DNA of 64,000 nucleotides from Eremophila alpestris peregrina (lineage: Eukaryota; Chordata; Aves; Passeriformes; Alaudidae): NCBI GenBank assembly GCA_009792885.1, contig WMCF01000016.1, positions 11,054,200 through 11,118,199 of the forward strand, read 5' to 3'. The translations under genes and the position numbers were made by a program. Positions 1 to 11,712 of this stretch are shown here, piece after piece (position 1 is the stretch's first letter; the number at the start of each line of letters is the position of its first letter). Under the pieces are notes generated by a model. It was not told where the DNA came from. It was given only the letters and a program-made list of their open reading frames with translations, and searched no databases.

Positions 1-589
1 TTAATTTAATCCCATCCTCCATGCAGGTACCCCACAGAACTACTATCTAGGACTCGTGCTTCCTTCCAAGTCCTGCTGCTCCACTGACACTGGTCCAGGG
101 AGGTTGCAATACTTCTTCCCAAGCTAAAGGGTGGGATGAGGCTGAGGGATCCTCTGCACACACCCAGCAGCAAGCAGGCCTTGTACAAAGAGCAAATGCA
201 GTGCATGGCATTAAATACTTGCATATAAACATCCCCCAGACTGTGTGACTGACAGAGAGGTAACGCTGGAGTATTTGTAAAGATGATTTGTATTAGTTAA
301 AAGGAAGATGCCCCAGCCATCTCCAATGAAGCAACACCCAGAGGCATTGGGGATGTGGCCACCCCTTGTCCATACTTCCCAAACCTCCGTGCCGTTAGAG
401 GAGGGGAAGCAGATCAGGTTTGATAAACCCACCCAGTGCCCCCTGCAGCAGCCAGCCTGTCACTGTCAGAGGAGGTAGTGTGCTGTTGGTATGCTCTTAG
501 TATGCTGTTAGTATGCTGGGGCTGTGCAGCTCCTCTGCCATCTTCATTCACCTTAGAAATGTGAAGTTTGAATGGTTTATCTCTATTAA

Positions 590-960
590 TCACCAGCTCA
601 AAAAGCTTTGTGCACCAAGGGCCGCAGATAATTAACTTCACTATACTGCTTGTCTTATCAGTATCAACCTCTTGTCCTCCTGTGAAACAGTTAAAACCAT
701 CAGCCCCTTTTTACTTTTCCATTTAACTCTAATGCTTTAACACTGATGTTCTAAATGGCCCTGCGATTCATACTTATTAGACAAACCTTTCTTTCTGCAT
801 CTCTTATATTTTTTGATAATTGGCCATGTATGTTTCTAAGGGGATCAACAGCTTTTCATGCTACTATACTAATAATTAAAGATTTCTCACAGTCTTTCAG
901 ATTTCTCTTTACCTTCTTTTCTTTGATAAGTATAATTTGCTGTTTAATTGGGGAGAAAGG
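590..960. other. AT-rich block resembling conserved non-coding DNA
   Basis: Contains TCTATTAATCACC, GATAATTAAC, GATAATTGGCC and ACTAATAATTAAAG, many homeodomain-type TAAT cores in unique sequence without repeats. Conservation cannot be tested here. Confidence 0.3.
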
Positions 961-3189
961 GTGGCGGGGGGGGAAACTGGTAGTATCAACAGGGTGACTG
1001 CATAGGAAAAGGTTTTGTTTAACAAAATTCTCTAATTTTAAAAAAATCTACATTATTTCATATTTTTGTCCCTTGTCTTGCTGAAACTACCATTCTTCCA
1101 GCACTGTAAAATGTTATAACAGTTCAGTGAGAGGAAAGGGGGAGGCATGACAGAGAAGCCCCATGGGGCTCCCTAAGGGCACCACCCTGCATCTGCAGAG
1201 GATAAAGAGGATTTCAGACAACTGTTGGACTTTTCCTCAGCTCCAGCCAGAGGTGAGTTCCACTGTGCCAGCAGAGAGAAGATGCTGGATCTGGAAGAGC
1301 TCCATTACTTCCATGGCTATCTCTGCTTCCCTAGACATTGCCTGGCTTGGGAGAGGTGTTTTGGGAGCCTTGAGTTAGTGTTATGGAGGAAGATGGGATG
1401 TGGAATACAGAAACTCTGCTGCTGGGACAGCCCATCTGGCTCCCTTTGCACAGGTGAGGCCATTTGAGCTCAGAGATCCTAATGCCTTCAGTCTTTACTA
1501 AAGCTACTCTGAAAAATATTACTCAATACCTCCCATTGTAATTCTTAAATTAATTCACTCTTCCCATGTACATCGGTTAAAGTGGCAATAATGGTCCTGT
1601 GGGACACACCCAGTGCACAGTTCTAAATCCCAGTTCCCAGAGGTGTGTGATAGGAGTCTCTTTAGCTTTCCTTCAAAGCAAAACATTTATGCAGTGGAGC
1701 AGAGAAGGATGGAAGTGTGACTCCAGTGCCCTGGAATGATTATACAGAAAAAGTCATCCAACACTGTGTTTTCAGACGTAGAATTTTTACACCACCTCTT
1801 AGTGGGGGGAGGAGGTGGGAGCAAAGGGAAGAGTGAAGAGCTGATTCGCATTTTTGACTGTTGGATATGGGCAACGTGGTGTTGTGCTCCTCCAGTCATT
1901 CTGCAGCAACCATTTCTTATCAGTGCTAGTGTTGAATTGCAAACCAAGTTCATGCAGAAGTCATTCACTTATTTTTTGAGTGAAGAATTCATACAACCTG
2001 TGATCTACTCTGGGATTATTCCCCAACAGGGAAGGAGGAAGAAACAGGCTGGTGGTGCCTCTGTTGTGAATAATTCATCCCATCCTACCAGCCTGGGTGC
2101 TAAGTGACCCCTTTGCTTGGCCCCTACTAGGGCTGGGGAGGAGGGCGGGATGCCTCCCATATCTCCGTTAGCTGCTGGGGTTAATAGGGGCACTCAACAC
2201 ACACAAGCACGCTCTAAGCAGGGTCAGGGGGCAGCCAACACATTGTGACCTAAAATTTGACAGCTTTTACTCATTTCATGTTAGGTGACCCCATTTCTCT
2301 TTGGGCAACTGCCTTGCCCGGTGCCTGTGCCTGGGGTGCAGAGTGGTGCAGGAGCCTGGCTGGTCCCCTCTGAGCTCTGGGGAGAGTAAATGTCCTCTTG
2401 CACAGATGCACTCTTTGGCCTTGTATTCCACATCCCAAACTGCCATGCAGTATCACAAGGAGAAATGAAAAGCAATAGCAGCTGTTGAGGGACCAGCCCT
2501 CTTCTCTGCCATCTCAAGATGCTTGAAGATGCTCATTACCTGATAATTTGTATTTTAACCCAGCAGGTCCTGGTGCTGTGCTGCAGCAGACAACCCTTTC
2601 CAGCTCACCACAGGGCCCTGAAGGCATCCAGGCTGCTGAAACACCAGGGACCTGACCGTGGTCATGCCCACGTGTTACCATCCCTCTCATCCAGAGATTT
2701 GTTTTTGGTAACTACAGTGTGAATAGTGGTAAGATCTCTTCTTGTGCTCCAACAAACATCCCTGAGAATTCTCACTGATGCTTCAGTTTTCTCCCCTTCC
2801 CCTGAGACAAGGCTTGGAGGGTAATTCTCTTATCTCTGCTTGTTTTGTTTTGGTATATTATGTGGCAGAGTGTCTTGAGGTGTCTCTCCTCTTTCCTCTT
2901 TTCCAGTTGTTTGTCTTCCTCCATCACTTTGTCACCCTCAGCTGCTTGTTAGTCTCTCTGTTTTCCTCCTTGTCCCTAGTTGGTCCATTTGTTATTTTTC
3001 CTCAGTAGTCCATGCTCCTTCCTCTCCCACTTCTTCTCTGCCTCTTGTTTCTCCCTTGTTTCTCTCTTTCATTTTTTCCCCCCTAGTGTTGGAACTTCTT
3101 TCTTTGATTCCCCCCCTCCACCTCCCACCCTTTATAGTGCTGTTATCTGTGATTTTGGCAAAGAGCACATTTATTGGGGAGGAATATCC

Positions 3190-3199
3190 CCATGGCAAC
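3190..3199 (+). promoter_or_regulatory. RFX (X-box) half-site
   Basis: CCATGGCAAC is the well-conserved half of the RFX X-box (GTTGCCATGG on the other strand). It is a single half-site in otherwise unremarkable DNA. Confidence 0.25.
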
Positions 3200-4390
3200 A
3201 CAGCAGATGGTGACTTTTGATTAACTTGGCTTTTTTTTTTTCCCCCGACTGCCAAATCACAATCCGTCTTTGAAATTAAATCAGGCTGTGATAGCATCAG
3301 TTGTTCTGGAGAGGGGACGAGAGAGAAACAAGACTAAAGTATTACAGCAGGAGCCAGGATGTAATGCAAATTCGTGTTTTTTAACCCCACCAATAAAAAC
3401 CCCTGTTCATTGTGGGAACGGAAGGGACCACAAGAGAGGGAATAATAAAATAAAAAATTAGATTAAGAAAATGTTATCACCCTACATGGTCTCCTCACTT
3501 TGACCACGCGGGAACGTGTGTCTCTGTAACACCAATGTCACTCCTTGCCAAGTCACTTGATGCTGCTGGGCCTCATTCTGCAGCTGCTTAAACACCATTG
3601 AGGGTTCTCCTCATGCCTTGGGTAGTGGGAAGAGGCCAAGCTCTTAACTGAGCAGTTCAAGCAACTATTTATTTACAGGAGTGTAGTGTCCAAAGCAGGA
3701 AGGAAAGAATTTGCAAGCAGCCGGAGGAAGGCAAGGAAGCAACTCCTGGAAGGCACTGGAGGGGATTGAGAGGAATTCAGGGTAAAGTGAGGAAGCAGAG
3801 AAGCTGGAAAGGTTGGATGGCATCACTGAGCCAAGATGCTGAGTGATCAAGGGCATGGGAAAGTGAGGAGCTGTCTGTAGTGGCACCAGGGAGGTCTGAG
3901 CCTGGGGAAGAAAAGGAACAAAGTTCTGCCAGCCACGGAGAGAGAGTTACAGGGCATAGCCCCATGGAAGATGGGAAAGCAGATACTGAAGTCAAATAGT
4001 AAAGAACTTTCTTGAATGTTTAAGAAGTGGGTGGTATTCAAGTCCCATGAGCTCCTTTGCCTGGTGCTTTTTGGAGGGTGACCAAAGGTGAATGCAATTG
4101 AGTGCTAATTGTAGCCAAAGATAAAGGAGGGCTTGAAAATGAAAGCTGGAAGAGATGACTAATGACCCAATTCATGGGTCAGTTCAATTTCATGGGAACT
4201 TTAGTGCTATCTCAGGCTGGAAGGCTGCTGGACACTATCTCCTGTTACTAATGTTCCCCATACAGGAGGTTACAAAGTGGTTGTCTGGTCTCAGCACTGA
4301 TTCCTGTGGGTGCAGTGAGTTTAGCAGTTACGGCTAAAGGCAAATTGTCACATTTGGTGTTGGTGACCAGATGGGATAATGGAGTTTTAT

Positions 4391-4495
4391 CAAAGAATCA
4401 CAGAATACACTGAGTTGGAAGGGACCCACCAGGCTTATCAAGTCCAGCTCCTGGCTCTGCGCAGGACACCCCAACAATCACATCATGTGCTTGAA
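4391..4495 (-). mobile_element. CR1 LINE 3' fragment
   Basis: The plus strand carries the reverse complement of a CR1 3' end. An AGAATCACAGAAT start is followed by GAGTTGGAAGGGACCC, then CAAGTCCAGCTCCTGGC and CAGGACACCCCAACAATC. The right end decays around 4490-4500. Only about 100 bases remain and no reverse-transcriptase reading frame is left. Confidence 0.75.
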
Positions 4496-4499
4496 AGCA

Positions 4500-6360
4500 A
4501 AATCAGAAACAAAGTGCCTCAAGGGTTAAACCCCTTCCTCTCTGGGGTTGTAGAATGGTATTTTCTGGTACTGTTGAGAGCAAGTACCCATGAGCACTTG
4601 GCACACATTGTGTCAGCCTTGAGACACTCATATTCTGTCACCAGGCTCTCCTCTGCCTTCACAAGGAGGCTCTAGCTTTTCATAACACAGATAAAAATGT
4701 TTCTCCTGGAGAAGCTACTCTTAATGTAGGAGTCAAACCTGTAACCTGCAAAACTTTAAAGATATGGGATTGTCCTATCTCTTACATTAAAAGAAGTAAC
4801 AGAGAAACTCCCACTACTCTTTCTGAAAAGCAGTTCATATTTACTTACTAGGAGCTCTGGGACAACACCATGTCTCTCCCACTGTTTATTTTTAGTCAAA
4901 CTGGTACTTGTTCCTGCTCTGCTGCAGGGGACTCTGTGGGTTCTTAAGTTCTTCAGGATAAGCTTTGTCCAATAGATAAAATTTTGCTGTAGATGTTGTT
5001 TCTTCTCTTCGAGATCTCAGTTCAGGAGTGTTTTGTGTATGCCACGTGTGAGATCTGATGTTCTTTGAGGAGAAGATAAGATTCGGGTGCAGGAGATGAA
5101 TCAGGTAGGGATGCCACTGGAGCTTAATTGGCAAGAGATATTGCAGGACCTGAATCTTTCCTGTGAGGCACAGGCACAAGGGAGAGCTCCAGCCTGCAGG
5201 GGTTCATGTTGGTGGGAAGCATGAAGAGGGTTTGTGAGCACAGTGGGATCTAAACCACTGTTTAAATCTCAGTTTGATAGGCAGAGGTATCTAACCCACG
5301 GCTCGTTCTGTTTAGATGGCAATCCTAGTTCAGACAAGCACTTGTAGCTGCTGGGTGCAGTTTCTCCCCATTTTGGTCGGATTGTCACTTGGTTTTGTGT
5401 CCTAGGCACCTTGCCAATGTCTGTCTTTCCCCAGATCTCCCCTTGCAGTTCATGAATGTCTCATAATCACGCTCTGCCCTTGCGTGCAGCCCCCAGGGTG
5501 GCTGGCACCCAGGGTGCTGGGGTGTAGGAGCCGCGTGCCTGTGCGCTCGCTCTGCCCCCAGCCCTGTGTCACCCCAGGGTCTGTAACCTCCAGAGGGGTT
5601 TGGGAGCTGCTGATGGACAGGAGCCAGGCCTGCCCTGCCCAGCTCACCCCCTTGGCTCAGCAGGGCCCCAGTGCAGGATGCTCAGGGCTGCGATCCAGCT
5701 GCGCAAAGCAAACCGGCCACGGCACCGTGACGGAGCTCCAGCCTCTCCCGCCTGACACCACGGCGCTGTAGATTGATGCCATGACACCAGCGCTCAAAAT
5801 AGCAGCAGGACAATTTGATTTCCTGCAGATCTCAGGATGGGGTCATAAAAACGGAGACTGCTCTGGAGAAACGGGATAGGGTGGAAATGTTTGTAGTGAC
5901 ATCACTGCCACTTCCATGCCAATGGCCTCCTACTGCTGCAAACATGTGATTGTGATTTTGCTGCACGCTCCGTCAGAGAAGTGCCAGACTGGCCGGGGAG
6001 GGAGGGAGAGAGAGGGAGAGAGGAGAAGGGGCGGAAATATTCCGTTCTTGTATCTCAATTCAAATATCTGACAACAGCCTTGCAGCCCAGGGTGCTGAGT
6101 GATCAGGAGTGGAACCATGGAGCTGAGACTGTTCCCAGATCAGCAGAGCTCAGGGCATTGCAGCAGCCTAACTGGGGGCTGAATAAGGACCTTAATTTTA
6201 TGGTGGAGGGCCTTGGTCTGTATTGGTGTGGTTCAGTGGAGATTTGGGTGGTCTTGTTCTCATGTTCTCACTCTTCCTCACTGGTCCCATTTGCTTCTAA
6301 TGTCACTTTTCTTGGCAAGAAAAACCTACAGAAATATGAAAGAACCTGAAGAAAAGAAAA
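4500..6360. other. Non-coding sequence, GC-richer middle
   Basis: No gene. About 5480-5770 is GC-richer with some CpGs and an open 95-codon frame of no known family. The polypurine tract at 5995 is noted separately. Confidence 0.55.
5995..6031 (+). repeat. Polypurine (GA)-rich tract
   Basis: About 37 bases made only of G and A, apart from its edges. It is simple sequence with triplex-forming potential and no coding content. Confidence 0.7.
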
Positions 6361-6361
6361 A

Positions 6362-6413
6362 CCTGAAATATGGCTACAACAGCAACTGCAGGCTCTTGTA
6401 GCCATATTTTAGG
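6362..6413. repeat. Strong perfect hairpin (inverted repeat)
   Basis: Arm AAATATGGCTACAA (6366-6379) is the exact reverse complement of TTGTAGCCATATTT (6396-6409), with a 16-base loop. Outside it, 6362-6365 pairs with 6410-6413 (three Watson-Crick pairs and one G-U in RNA), giving an 18-pair stem. It is too short for a typical microRNA precursor. No terminal repeat family or target duplication is evident. Confidence 0.85.
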
Positions 6414-6633
6414 CCATTATAGCAAAGAACAGATCTCAGTGTTGGAGTTTCACCCATGAAGTAGAGAAGAGCAGGGAGGGATTTAAGTAGCTGGGGATGC
6501 AGGAGGAGAGAAAGGAGAAAAGAGAGGGAAGAAACAGAACTCATCACCAAAAACAAAACTAGATTGTGTCTGAGGACATTGCAGGAGGAAATCTCATGTC
6601 AGTTGCTCCACAAACAGCACTGAAAGCTGCAAA

Positions 6634-6676
6634 GCCTTGGCAGCAAGGTTCCATCCTTGGCAGCAAGGTTCCATCC
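6634..6676 (+). repeat. Two-copy 20-base tandem duplication
   Basis: The unit TTGGCAGCAAGGTTCCATCC occurs twice back to back. This is a local replication-slippage duplication with no sign of function. Confidence 0.75.
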
Positions 6677-7009
6677 TTCCCAAGCAACAGCCAGTGGAGA
6701 TCAGCCCTGGGTGTGTCCAGCACATGTAACCTCGGGGGGCTGTGGAGGGGAGCAATATCTGCAGGGGCACGGGCGAGCAAAGGGATCCAGCTAATGCACC
6801 CATCTATCAGATTAAGCTGTCAAAACCCAAACCACTTCCATCACTGTCCAAGGAGAGACTCTCACTCTCTGCTTAATGGGATGTCTGTCCTGTTGTTGTC
6901 ACTCCAGGGAGAGGGGCCGCTGCCACCAGAGTGTGCAGCCGGCTGTGAGTTTAAAATCCTATTAAATGGGGACTAACAGTTGGAAAAGAAAGCAGGTATC
7001 CCCTAGTGG

Positions 7010-7260
7010 GGATTTAAAGATGTTTAGACATAATTTGATTTTCCAAGCAGATGTCATTATTGTTAAACAGTTGCCCACTTGATATGTTCAAGTTGTTGGC
7101 TGTAATTGCTAAAATTAGCAGGTCTGCATGGAGCAAAGGTCAGTCGGTTAATATTGTGATTTAGTATTTTATGAAGTAATTCCAAATGGTTTTATGTATG
7201 TTTTTGTTTTTGCAGCCTAAGCCCATATTAAAGTAGTTGTGGGCCCTGCTAATAAAATAA
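7010..7260. other. AT-rich block resembling conserved non-coding DNA
   Basis: Unique sequence with ATGTCATTATTGTTAAACAG, GCTGTAATTGCTAAAATTAG and GCTAATAAAATAATGACTC (homeodomain, FOX/SOX and AP-1-like words). A T-rich tract with TTTTTGCAG at about 7207-7216 is acceptor-like, but no exon frame follows. Confidence 0.35.
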
Positions 7261-10200
7261 TGACTCAGCCTCTCAGCACAGGCTGCTGGCCACACTCAGT
7301 GATGGAGCTTGAGCCACCCTCACTCCCTGCTCTGCCTGGTGCCACAGGCAGCCAGGGCCACACACTTGGGTCTGGAGCTGCAGTCAGAAGGGAGGCTTCC
7401 AGCTGCCCTCAAGCGTGACATCTTCAAGCAGAGCTGGTGCTGGAAATGAGCCCAACAAGTCCAGCAGTGACTGGAAGGATGATGTTCCAGCAGCAGCTAA
7501 GCACAAGGGTGTGCAGCTGGTACCCCTGGTCCTCATAGAGCAATCCACTGCATGTGCAAGTGCATGCAAGCACCTTCAGCCATGAACACACTGGAAAGAC
7601 TCACCACTGACCAGGCAAGTTCCCAAAATACAGGAACAGAGAGCTGGAATTGGGCAAGGCAAAGATACAAATTTGTGCTGTGGCTGGTTGACATCTGGTG
7701 CTGCCTCCTCTGGTGCTGCGGCTGCTAAATGGCATGAGAAAAAGTTTTTAAAAACTCATTGAAGGTGTTAGTGTTTTGTTGGCAGGCTCAGTATTAGTCT
7801 GATCCAATGTCCTGGGACAGGAAAGGGTTTGCTTCCAAGGGAAGGTGTGTTGGGGTTCACTTACAGAACTTACAGAATGGGTTGTGTCTCCCCTTCTGTG
7901 CCTCTTAACAGAGGCAGAACCCATTCCAGGGCTGGTTTGGGCACACCTGCCAGATTTCTTGCTATTGTAGGAATGCAGGACTTTGCTAATGCAGATTGAC
8001 CTGCTCTCTTACCACCAGACCTTTATGATCTTGGTCTTGCCATTTTTTTTTTAATCTCAGTGTTTTTAGCTCACAGAAAGAAAGGTGCTCTGTGGTCTGC
8101 AGTGCGCAGGAAGAAATGGAAGAGGATCTGCAGGTCCTCCTGCAGACTCAACGCTTTCTGGGTGAGCTGGGTCCCTTCCCAGCCTGTGTTCCCTTATTCC
8201 TTCCAGCAGGTTTGGGTATGTGCAGCTGCCAGAACTGCCCCAGGAGATCCCTGCTACTGCAAGCAGCGATAGACACTCTGACCCAGGTATGGAAAAAGGA
8301 AGAACTTGCTCTTAGGTGCTGCTTTAGATACCAACCCAGGAGTGGGAACTACTGACCCAAGCCAAGAAAGGTCTAAGATGTATATAGACCTTGCACACCT
8401 TTGTCTCAGATCAAGAAATATTGATGTGCATAAATAAATACCCCATTAGAGACAAGACTGAAGCAAAATTTTAGCGCTAGGAAGCTGAAAAGGTTGAGGA
8501 GCTGGGAATTCAACTCTGGTCCAGATTTCCAAACATGTTATTTTGATCAAAGACCATTTCAGTTTCCAATCCAAAACGTGCTGTTTGGTTCTGTTGTTGT
8601 TGTTATTGACTCTTTTGTTTGGTTTGGGTTTTTTTTACCTTGGGCTTCCTCTGAGGCAGCATAACAAAAAGTCAAGAAGCCACCTCTCATGAATATGGTG
8701 TCCACAGGAGAAGTATCGGTAGAAATATTGACTCATGTTTGCTCTGACCAAAATAACCTTTCTCTATCAAGCCCTTTAAGTGTTTACAGTTCTCAGAGTC
8801 CCAATGCCTGCAGGACTGTTGATGGCTTCCAAAGTGTGGAGGAGCAGCAGACACAGTTTGTCCCTGCATGGAGGTTTTCCTGCTCCCTTTGCCACTGGCC
8901 TCCCTCTGTGCACCCAGCATGCAGTTAAGCTTCCACTTGCTGCCCAGTGCTGTCTTTTTCTCACTGGGAGAGGGGCTTAGCAGCCCTTAACATAAAAAAT
9001 GCAGTTTTTGTCTGTTTTTTCTGGCTGGACATGGCATCAATTGCTAAGGATGGTGATTTAAGCTACATTAGTCTTTACAAGAGGAAAAGGCTTTGAATAA
9101 GGGGTGGCAGCATTCTGGCTAATTTAACTTATTGGTTAATGCTGAGAGTCCTTTTCTAGCAGCACTACCTCACAGTCTCCTTCAAAGCACAGGAGTCTGT
9201 TATTCCCATTCCACAGCAGAGGAAACAGATGCAAAGACCTGCCCAAACGCAGGCAGCAATTGCAATCTGGATTAGAGTGAAAATGTCCCTGAAAACTAGT
9301 TCCAGTCTCCAGGGAGACATCACTGGGCAGGGAAAGCTGGGAAACTCAAGGGGATGTAGCGTGGGACCAAAAATAAGAGGTGTGTAAGATTTTAAATGCT
9401 TAAGGTGATCTGGCCAAGCAAGGCTCAGCTGTTCATGTCAGCCCAGGGGAGGGCGGAAACATGGGGAGCACATTCTGTTGCTCAGGGGAGGACAAGAGCA
9501 GCGTGCTGGCAGGCTGTGCAAGAAATGCATTGTGAACTGGCTCTTGCAGCTGTGAGCAAGACAATAACGATGGTAAAGCACCATCTAAGTCTTCACATCC
9601 AGCTTTGCACAAAGAGGGAGCTAAACTCAGCCCCCTGGAATCTGTTGGCTCATGGTTTGAATTTTGCTCTTTGTTTGAATGATTCCAGGCAGAGAGGGAA
9701 TATAGATTGTCCCAGTCAGAGAGCCAAATTCACCTTTTCCCTGCTCACTTTCAGCCCTTGAGCTATGCAGTACTTCCACCAGTGTTTCTCATCATAATTT
9801 GCAGGGCATTCTCAAGAAAGCCCCAATTTTCTTTTACACTTGGAGGAATGACATTTTCTTCCTTCCTTCCTTTGTTTTTTTTCTATGCCATTCTCTAGGC
9901 TCTCCATGTCCCACTGACCCCTGCCAACCCTCTTGCCTATGTATAAAAACATTTTTCAATGGATATGCATCTTCTCGTGCACCAAAAGCAGGAAGGGTAT
10001 TCTTCACTTAGTGTCAGGGTTGTTCATGAGAGTCAAATAAGGCTTTATTCATCCAGCTGGTAGACTTTAATACTGGCATCTCAAGGAGTGGGAAGGGGAC
10101 CTATGGCTTGTTATAGGGCTCTCTTACATACCCACAAACCAGCTTCTCTGTATTAATTGCTGTATTAATCAACTTGGTCTTTTTGGCAAACCATCAAGGT

Positions 10201-10366
10201 TGTTCTCACATGTATCTGTGATATGTATTTACTGAATAATCACTATCACCTCATTCAGGCTTTGTGGACTCACACTCTTTAGTTTAGCATAACCATACTT
10301 TTACCTGTGAAATATTTTGTTCCCAACCATTGAGAAGTCTGCATCAGTTGTGTCATGAACTCAGAT
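7261..10366. other. Non-coding sequence
   Basis: Holds the MIR-like relic at 9202. A T10 run lies near 8043-8053 and a GTT/T-rich patch near 8592-8640. Nothing else is recognised. Confidence 0.55.
9202..9258 (-). mobile_element. MIR-type SINE relic
   Basis: CCCATTCCACAG, AGAGGAAAC and CTGCCCAA follow the order and spacing of the reversed MIR core (in the family: CCCATTTTACAG, GAGGAAACTGAGG, CTTGCCCAA). It is heavily diverged, as expected for an amniote-age element. Confidence 0.45.
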
Positions 10367-10372
10367 TTTATT
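10367..10372 (-). promoter_or_regulatory. Candidate polyadenylation signal of the J-protein gene
   Basis: TTTATT on the plus strand reads AATAAA on the minus strand, 82 bases beyond the J-protein stop codon. That spacing suits a short 3' UTR. A second AATAAA lies further on at 10044-10049. Cleavage-site data would decide which is used. Confidence 0.5.
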
Positions 10373-10453
10373 GATACTGCTTGTAGTAGATCCCATCAGT
10401 TGAGCTGTGGCAGCACATCCCACAGCTTGCAGTTCATGCTTGTGCTGCTGCCA

Positions 10454-11092
10454 TTAAGAATTCAGGTAGTCTCTCCCATTGATTATTACAGACTTCAGCT
10501 GGCCATCTTCTTCCACTTCTTTTGTCTCCTGCCCATCCTCGATGATCTTCCGGGTGGTGATGATCTTGCCATTGATCATCTCAGTAGTGGTTATCACTGT
10601 TCTGACACCATATGGCCCAGCTGTGTTTTCAGCAAAGAAGGAGGTGGGGTGCCCGCTGGGGCAGAATGAATGCCATTGCACAAACGGCTCCCTGTACCTT
10701 CTTCCTCTTCCACTGGTGCTCTGCCAGTTTTCATCATTGATTCTGATGTCAAAAGGGTTCAAGAAAACACATGTGAATGGATACATCCCTCCGAAGACAT
10801 CTTCTTGATGGGGGAATCCATGATGGAAGCCACAGAAGCTGCTGCAACCTGCTGCAGCCCTTTCTCTGCTGGCTCTGCTCTCCTCAAGAGACTTGTCATA
10901 GACTGATCGCTTCTGAGGGTCAGACAAAATCTCGTACGCTTCAACAATTTCTTTGAATTTCTTCTCAGCTTCTTCCTTGTTTCTGGGATTCTTATCAGGA
11001 TGCCATTTTAGTGCCAGTTTGTGGTAGGATTTCTTAATGTCATCCTGTGAGGCGTCTTCTTGCAATCCAAGGACCTTGTAGTAATCCACCAT
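10454..11092 (-). CDS. Intronless DNAJB6/DNAJB8-class J-domain co-chaperone
   Basis: This is a complete 212-residue frame with start and stop and no introns. Residues 1-70 form a J domain: helix I (DYYKVLGL), helix II with a basic face (KKSYHKLALKW), the Hsp70-activating HPD at 31-33, then helix III (KKFKEIVEAYEILSD). By family knowledge it should stimulate Hsp70 ATPase in the cytosol or nucleus. Residues 165-208 keep the family C-terminal domain (TEMINGK, EVEEDGQLKSV, ING). The TEMING and LKSV wording is closer to DNAJB8, while the MVDYY start is like DNAJB6. The middle (about 71-164) is unusual: the G/F linker is degenerate, and the Ser/Thr-rich tract that binds aggregation-prone clients in DNAJB6/8 is essentially absent. 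At 212 residues it is shorter than the roughly 230-240 of DNAJB6b/DNAJB8. The start context is strong (G at -3, G at +4). A lone TTC-AG-GAA heat-shock-type pair lies at 11113-11120, upstream of the start. The multi-exon DNAJB6 parent implies a retrocopy; target-site duplications and a poly-A tail are no longer visible, so it is old. Confidence 0.9.
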   Translation of the reverse strand: MVDYYKVLGLQEDASQDDIKKSYHKLALKWHPDKNPRNKEEAEKKFKEIVEAYEILSDPQKRSVYDKSLEESRASRERAAAGCSSFCGFHHGFPHQEDVFGGMYPFTCVFLNPFDIRINDENWQSTSGRGRRYREPFVQWHSFCPSGHPTSFFAENTAGPYGVRTVITTTEMINGKIITTRKIIEDGQETKEVEEDGQLKSVIINGRDYLNS

Positions 11093-11483
11093 CTCAGAGG
11101 AAAGCTGGGGTTTTCAGGAAGATGCCCGGTTATCTCTCTCCCACCAAGGCTGATCAGCGTGCAGAGCCCCCTGGACACCCAGTGGCACTGTGCTCCTCAC
11201 GGGTGGGGAGATGTTCAGTCCGCCCCATGAGCTGCTCCGTCCTGCTGCAGGGCAAGGCTGCCAAGAGCTGTCTGACCGTGGACGTTCTTTTCAAACCTGT
11301 CACTCACAAACCGTGAGATTGTGACCTCAGAGAGGGTTCAGCCAACCCTGGCTCAGTTGTCCTGACTACATTCTAGGGTGGGGTTGGTTGTCACTTGGCC
11401 TTCTGTTTCTAAATGTGGATGATGCACATGATGTTGTAGCTGCTGGATGGAACTGTGCAGACACAGCTGTGATGTAGGACGGC
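11093..11483 (-). promoter_or_regulatory. 5' flank of the J-protein gene, possible promoter
   Basis: This is the stretch upstream of the J-protein start, between the gene and a CR1 fragment. It is moderately GC-rich with a handful of CpGs, but no obvious TATA box. A minimal heat-shock-type pair (TTC-AG-GAA) lies at 11113-11120; one dimer alone is too weak to claim HSF control. The sequence just before the ATG (CCCAG, then TTTCCTCTGAG) could also act as a splice acceptor, so a 5' non-coding exon further upstream is possible. Confidence 0.3.
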
Positions 11484-11712
11484 CACAGAATCATAACATT
11501 GTTTGGGTGGGAAGTGACCTTTTTTAAAGGTCATCTAATCCCTGCCCCCTGCCATGGGCAGGGATTCCTTCCACTAGAACTGGTTGCTTAATGCCCCAAC
11601 CAAACTGGCCTTGAACAGTTCCAGGGATGGGGCATCCACAGCTTCCCTGGGCAATGTCTTTCACTGTTTTACCACCCTCATGACTTTGTCAGACTACTTT
11701 TTGCCTCAACCT
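11484..11712 (-). mobile_element. CR1 LINE 3' fragment
   Basis: This is a clear reversed CR1 3' end. It contains CACAGAATCATAAC, TTTGGGTGGGAAGTGACC, CTGCCATGGGCAGGGA, GGCCTTGAACAGTTCCAGG and GATGGGGCATCCACAGC, in the family order. It is 5'-truncated, as is usual for CR1, and diverged. It lies about 390 bases upstream of the J-protein start. Confidence 0.9.

Larger units (their letters stand above)
1..4390. other. Non-coding sequence, no gene recognised
   Basis: Apart from the 590-960 block and the RFX half-site I see only ordinary unique sequence. The longest frame (about 123 codons near 1740) has no recognisable domain. A pyrimidine-rich stretch lies at about 2880-3130. Isolated donor-like words (1251, 1452) lack partner acceptors. 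Confidence 0.6.

Noticed and set aside
4379..4675. 98-codon plus-strand frame
   Set aside because: It overlaps the reversed CR1 fragment and is not a host gene.
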